A stretch of 64,000 bases of DNA, taken from contig NZ_CP120742.1 in NCBI RefSeq assembly GCF_029581275.1, positions 1,400,501-1,464,500 of the forward strand, in the 5' to 3' direction. A model generated the notes under the pieces. The model had not been told where the DNA came from, searched no databases, and saw only the letters and a program-made list of their open reading frames with translations. The position numbers were made by a program, and so were the translations under genes. Below are positions 60,451 to 64,000 of the stretch, piece by piece. Position 1 is the first letter of the stretch. Each line of letters opens with the position of its first letter. The stretch comes from Micromonospora sp. WMMD1155 (GTDB lineage Bacteria; Actinomycetota; Actinomycetes; Mycobacteriales; Micromonosporaceae).

Positions 60451-63147
60451 TCAGCTACGCAGCGTCCACTGCTGGTTCGTGCCACCGTTGCAGGACCAAA
60501 GGATGATCTTCGTGCCGTTGGCGGTGGCGGCGCCGTTGGCGTCGAGGCAGAGCCCCGACTGGACGTTCGTGACGGTGCCGTTGGTGTTGACGTTCCACTG
60601 CTGGTTCGTGCCCCCGTGGCAGTCCCAGATGATGACCTGGGTGCCGTTGGCCGTGCCGTTCCCGGAGGCGTCCAGGCACTTGTTGCCGTACACGGTCAGT
60701 TGCCTGCCGCTGGTGTGGGTCCACCGCTGGTTGGCGCCGCTGCCGCAGTCCCAGAGCTGCGTCTGGGTGCCGTTGGTGGTCGACGAGTTGGGCACCTCGA
60801 CACAGCGACCGGACTGGCCGCCCACGAGCTGTCCCTGCCCCGTACCGCTGCCGCCGCCCTGCTGCTGGCGGACGATCCACGTCGACTCCGCCGACCGGTT
60901 GCCCTGGGCGTCGACGACGTAGAGCCGGTACTCACCCGGGGTCGCCGGCACGGCGATGGTGGTCGCGTTGCCGGCCGCCCTGGTCATCGTCGCCCCGGCG
61001 GTGAAGCTGGTCGTGCCGGGCGGCGCCAGCCAGACCGACCTGGTGGCGTCGCCGGTGCTCCGGATCGGGATCGACGCCGTGGCGCTGGTGACGAACGTGC
61101 TGGCCGGCAGCACGTAGTTCGGCGAGGTGAAGGTGCTCGCCGGGACGATGTCCCGGTAGGCGTCCTCGAGGCCGGAGTTCGCCGCGATGCTGTAGGCCGC
61201 CGCCGGCCAGACGTAGTCGGAGGAGACGAGGATGTCGGCGACGGTGCTGTTCGGCAGGTTCTTGTTCGAGACCTTGTTGATCGGGCCGTAGATCTGCGTG
61301 ATGCTCAGGTCGTGCTTCCGACCGAAGTCGTCGGAATTGATCATCCAGGTGACGTTCTTGTCGATGCTCAGCACGTTGTCCCGGAAGGTGATGAACGCCG
61401 ACCCCTCGTCCGGGTGCAGGCCGTACTTGTGACCCGACGGAACGCCCTGGAGATAGTTGTTGGTGATCGTCGTCCCCGGCTGGCTGCCCAACGTGTAGAT
61501 CGGCGCCGTGTCACTCAGACGCTGCACCGTGTCGATGATGTGGTTGTGACTGATCGTGTTGTTCCGCGCCGTCGTGGTGGGGCGGTTCGGCTGGATTGAG
61601 CCCGATGACCCGTCGAAGTTCCACCATCCCCACCCCATGGTGATGCCCGACCACGGGGCCTTCTCGATCCGGTTGCGCTGGATCGACAGGGTGTCGACGA
61701 AGTACGCCGAGATGGGGCTGTGCCCGTTGAACAGGACAGCGCTGTCGTAGATGTAGTTGTTCTTGATGTCGATGTTCTTCGGCAGCCCCTCGACCTGCGG
61801 GAGGTACTTCTCCCGGTTGGTCGACGTGCCGTCTCCGATGTAGACGTGCTGGGGATGACCGACGTTGATGGCCGACCCCGCGATGTCGTTGGTGGCGTTC
61901 CCGATCAACTGCGTGCCCTGCACGTCGTTGACCAGGCTGATGCCGTCGGCGCCGGTGTGCTCGATCCGGTTGCGGTGCAGCAGGAGGCCGTCGGCATTCT
62001 GGATCTGGATGATGCCGGGGGTGAGGTCCACGTTGCGGTAGTGGTAGACGTGGAAGTTGCCCTTCGCGTACGCCTGCGCGCCGAGGTTGCCCTGCTGCGC
62101 CTGCTTGTAGGACGAACCGGCGACGTTGAACAGGTTCCAGTCCGAGTGCCGCACGGTCAGACCGGAGAACGTGATGTTGCGGGCGTGGCTGGTCGTCGAG
62201 GTGCCGGCGACCCGCAGCACGGTGGTCACGTTGTTCGGCGCGTAGACCGTCGCGGTGGACATGTTCTCGGTGCCGGCCTTGTAGTAGTAGACCGTCTTGG
62301 CGCCCTTGTCGTAGTAGAACTCACCGGGCGCGTCCAGGAACTCGTACGCGTTCATCAGCTTGTGGGTGCCGCCGACCTGGGCGTTGCCGTTGAAGGCCCC
62401 CTGGGCGATGGCCGCACCCGGCTGCTGGAACAGGGCGACGCGGCTCCCACCGTCGGTGGTCACCTGGCGGACGCCCACGATGGCGGTGGTCCAGGTCGTG
62501 CCGGTCTCGATCTCGATGTCGTCCTGGTTGCGCGCGATGGCGGGGAAGTCGTTCTGGTTGTACCTGGCGCCGTCGCACTGCGACCCCGACTCCCAGGCCC
62601 ACGCGGCCTGACCGGCGGTGATGTTGTACGTCCCGAAGCAGCCGCCCGAGCTGACCGTCTTCGTCGCCATGACGGCGCGCTTGTCGTTGACGTAGAGCGC
62701 CCGCAGCTTGTTGGCGCGGTCCAGCGGCGCCTTCCAGATGTTGCCGCTGTGCTGGGTCCAACCGGTCACCTGGACGCCGCCGTCGAGGATCGGCTTCTCG
62801 TTGGCGTACGCGCCGTAGATGACCCGGTATCCGTTGGTGCCCGAGTCGCTCTGACCGAACTCGACCGTGCTGCTGATCGGATAACTCCCACCACGCAGAT
62901 ACACGTTGATGTCGCCGGTCATGTTCGCGTTCACCGTACGAACGACGTCTCGTGCGCGTTGCAGGGTCCGGAACGGGGATTGGAGCGTCCCCGCGTTGGC
63001 GTCGTTTCCGTCGGGGGCGACGTAGTAGGTGGCCTGCACCGCAGCCGCGGCCGGTGTTTGGGCGCTCAGCACGGCCGGCAGTGTGGCGGCAACGAGGGCC
63101 GCCACCGCCAGCATCGACGTTCGAGCGGTGGACACGTTTGACCTCAC
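60451..63147 (-). CDS. Secreted right-handed parallel beta-helix protein with ricin-type lectin domain
   Basis: An 898-residue exported protein. GTG 63147 has GAGAGGA upstream. The signal peptide ends near residue 38 (TPAAAAV). The opening ATYYVAPDGNDANAGTLQSP with FRTLQRARDVVR is the usual start of a parallel beta-helix catalytic domain (about 40-700), with repeats such as NADGLLLHRNRIEHTGADGI and NNTISHNHIIDTVQRLSDTA. A fibronectin-like stretch precedes a C-terminal CBM13/RicinB domain (about 765-898) with three QxW repeats (ANQRWTHTS, TNQQWNVNT, TNQQWTLRS). Related proteins include alpha-1,3-galactosidases and polysaccharide lyases or epimerases; the exact activity cannot be fixed. Likely degrades a plant or microbial polysaccharide. 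Confidence 0.9.
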   Translation of the reverse strand: MRSNVSTARTSMLAVAALVAATLPAVLSAQTPAAAAVQATYYVAPDGNDANAGTLQSPFRTLQRARDVVRTVNANMTGDINVYLRGGSYPISSTVEFGQSDSGTNGYRVIYGAYANEKPILDGGVQVTGWTQHSGNIWKAPLDRANKLRALYVNDKRAVMATKTVSSGGCFGTYNITAGQAAWAWESGSQCDGARYNQNDFPAIARNQDDIEIETGTTWTTAIVGVRQVTTDGGSRVALFQQPGAAIAQGAFNGNAQVGGTHKLMNAYEFLDAPGEFYYDKGAKTVYYYKAGTENMSTATVYAPNNVTTVLRVAGTSTTSHARNITFSGLTVRHSDWNLFNVAGSSYKQAQQGNLGAQAYAKGNFHVYHYRNVDLTPGIIQIQNADGLLLHRNRIEHTGADGISLVNDVQGTQLIGNATNDIAGSAINVGHPQHVYIGDGTSTNREKYLPQVEGLPKNIDIKNNYIYDSAVLFNGHSPISAYFVDTLSIQRNRIEKAPWSGITMGWGWWNFDGSSGSIQPNRPTTTARNNTISHNHIIDTVQRLSDTAPIYTLGSQPGTTITNNYLQGVPSGHKYGLHPDEGSAFITFRDNVLSIDKNVTWMINSDDFGRKHDLSITQIYGPINKVSNKNLPNSTVADILVSSDYVWPAAAYSIAANSGLEDAYRDIVPASTFTSPNYVLPASTFVTSATASIPIRSTGDATRSVWLAPPGTTSFTAGATMTRAAGNATTIAVPATPGEYRLYVVDAQGNRSAESTWIVRQQQGGGSGTGQGQLVGGQSGRCVEVPNSSTTNGTQTQLWDCGSGANQRWTHTSGRQLTVYGNKCLDASGNGTANGTQVIIWDCHGGTNQQWNVNTNGTVTNVQSGLCLDANGAATANGTKIILWSCNGGTNQQWTLRS

Positions 63148-63296
63148 GTACGGTTCCTCTCATTTGCCGTCGACAGGGGGCCCCGTGCGTATCGAGCGAC
63201 GAGCGCGGAAACAGCGACACCACTAAGGACCGGTGGGCACCTGTCGCCCGACCGCACTCTGTTGTTAATCGCTACGAAATCTTCCCGAAGCGTAGG

Positions 63297-63308
63297 TCAC
63301 ACGTGTGA
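63297..63308. promoter_or_regulatory. 12-base palindrome, candidate operator
   Basis: tcacacgtgtga is perfectly palindromic and sits in the A+T-rich upstream region of the beta-helix gene. It could be bound by a sugar-sensing repressor; no regulator gene is adjacent. Confidence 0.35.
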
Positions 63309-63439
63309 TGAATGCAACCATGAATCGTAGTACATCTATGCGCTAATGCTGATTTTCCGGACGGATCACCCTTCACTGCTTGGCGCTGTCGATTGATCAT
63401 CAGATGAATCCGCACCGATGCCGGTGATGCGCCGGCCGA

Positions 63440-63468
63440 GGGTCGGGGCGGGGCATCCGCCCCGACCC
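63440..63468 (-). terminator. 12-base-stem hairpin after the GH3-like gene
   Basis: gggtcggggcgg and ccgccccgaccc with loop ggcat, 12 bases downstream of the stop at 63481. Confidence 0.8.
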
Positions 63469-63480
63469 CCGAACCTCCCG

Positions 63481-64000
63481 TCACCTGATGGAGAAGTCCG
63501 CCAGCCGCAGCGCGGAGTCGAACACCAGGTACACGTCACGGGTGCCGGCCACCCGGGCCAACTCGGTGCTGGTGCTCACGTACCGGTAGTCGTCGCCGGT
63601 GCTGGGCACGGTGACCGTCCCCAACAGCCGGCCGGTGGGTGAGCCCAGCCGGACCTGGATCGCACCGACGCCCGTCCCGGCCCTGGCGACGGTCGCGGTG
63701 AAGGTGCGCGCGCCGGGTCGCAGGGCGGAACCCGCGAAGGAGATCCACTGACCGGCCTCGGTGGCACCGACGGCCGTACCCCTGACCTTCGTCTCGTCGA
63801 CGAGCCGGACCCCCGCGTACCTGTCGAAGTTCTCCGCCCGGGTGGGCCGGGACAGGTCGCGCGCCGGAATCGTCTCCCCGTCGACGCGCACCGCGGTCCG
63901 AGCCCGGATGTCCCCGGCGGAGGCCCCGACCATCAGGTCGTAGGTGGACGACTCGACCACCCACCGGCTGCGGGTGACGTCCCAGTGCGCCAGGTCGACG
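63481..64000 (-). CDS. GH3-like glycoside hydrolase, C-terminal 172 residues (partial)
   Basis: The gene enters from beyond the right edge. The visible part starts DLAHWDVTRSRWVVESSTY, then DLMVGASAGDIRARTAV, which is the end of the fibronectin-type-III-like domain of GH3 beta-glucosidases and beta-xylosidases. It is followed by a 120-residue beta-sandwich (FDRYAGVRLVDETKVRGTAV; GQWISFAGSALRPGARTFTA; VGAIQVRLGSPTGRLLGTV) ending DVYLVFDSALRLADFSIR, a CBM6-like carbohydrate-binding module. The catalytic part lies outside the window. The gene probably belongs to the same secreted-enzyme group as the beta-helix protein. Confidence 0.72.
   Translation of the reverse strand, partial: VDLAHWDVTRSRWVVESSTYDLMVGASAGDIRARTAVRVDGETIPARDLSRPTRAENFDRYAGVRLVDETKVRGTAVGATEAGQWISFAGSALRPGARTFTATVARAGTGVGAIQVRLGSPTGRLLGTVTVPSTGDDYRYVSTSTELARVAGTRDVYLVFDSALRLADFSIR

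Larger units (their letters stand above)
63148..63480. other. 333-base gap with palindrome and terminator
   Basis: Unusually A+T-rich (63280-63415). It holds a 12-base perfect palindrome tcacacgtgtga at 63297-63308, about 150 bases before the beta-helix start (a possible operator), and the hairpin at 63440-63468. I see no coding sequence. Confidence 0.5.

Overview
The window is high-GC DNA with dense genes, frequent GTG starts, GTGA/ATGA stop-start overlaps, the gatC-gatA and gatB amidotransferase genes, an NAD-dependent ligase with a C-terminal BRCT domain, and many actinobacteria-typical families (DUF4397 with class F sortase, DUF6232, ECF sigma with zinc-type anti-sigma, ALF-repeat protein, CBM13 and CBM6 secreted enzymes). 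This points to a filamentous actinobacterium, most likely Micromonospora or a close relative in the Micromonosporaceae. The genus is my inference from gene content and style, not from a search. I see no rRNA, tRNA, CRISPR array, transposase or phage gene; this is chromosomal core and shell sequence.

Layout. 1-5168: the start of a GH2 beta-mannosidase divergent from a LacI regulator, a membrane protein with a degenerate GGDEF and an EAL domain, a PH-like membrane protein, and a 2-hydroxyacid dehydrogenase. 5356-10077: a GAF-GAF-PP2C phosphatase, a PQQ-dependent sugar dehydrogenase lipoprotein and a membrane metallophosphoesterase. 10089-22234: an AceE/transketolase-like E1 enzyme, gatB, two small membrane proteins, gatA and gatC (with a 27-codon ORF fitted exactly between them), a GGDEF-EAL protein and ligA. 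22585-28215: a membrane-anchored MazF/PemK-like protein, an ADP-ribosylglycohydrolase, a VOC protein, a methionine-synthase-like protein, mnmA and a cysteine desulfurase that probably supplies sulfur for mnmA. 28318-31394: a class F sortase and DUF4397 surface protein divergent from an ECF sigma/anti-sigma pair. 31490-38350: etfBA, a GNAT gene, two DUF202 proteins, a TPP enzyme and an enoyl-CoA hydratase. 38449-48323: two tandem DUF6232 paralogues separated by a split palindromic repeat, a helical protein, ribokinase, ABC transporter genes, and a ROK regulator divergent from a NagZ-like GH3 enzyme with a palindromic operator between them.

48494-54324 is the most unusual part. A 1120-residue secreted protein starts with TTG and carries two clusters of ALF-type repeats, two long alanine-rich coiled-coil stretches and a C-terminal domain with an HExxH motif. 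A small lipoprotein gene follows it after 10 bases. This is the architecture of an actinobacterial polymorphic-toxin-like protein with a possible surface immunity or partner protein. Upstream lies a gene for a Clp N-domain protein without an ATPase. Its -35 and -10 boxes are embedded in two palindromes and place the transcription start on the ATG, so the mRNA is probably leaderless.

54457-64000: DUF72, GH15, VOC, a decayed FUSC transporter pseudogene, DUF6582 and amphi-Trp small proteins, then secreted proteins: DUF1996, a parallel beta-helix protein with a ricin-type lectin domain, and the C-terminal end of a GH3-like enzyme with a CBM. Together with the beta-mannosidase/LacI pair and the ROK/GH3 pair, the window has a clear theme of polysaccharide and glycan use. 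Many convergent gene pairs are separated by strong G+C-rich hairpins without T tails.
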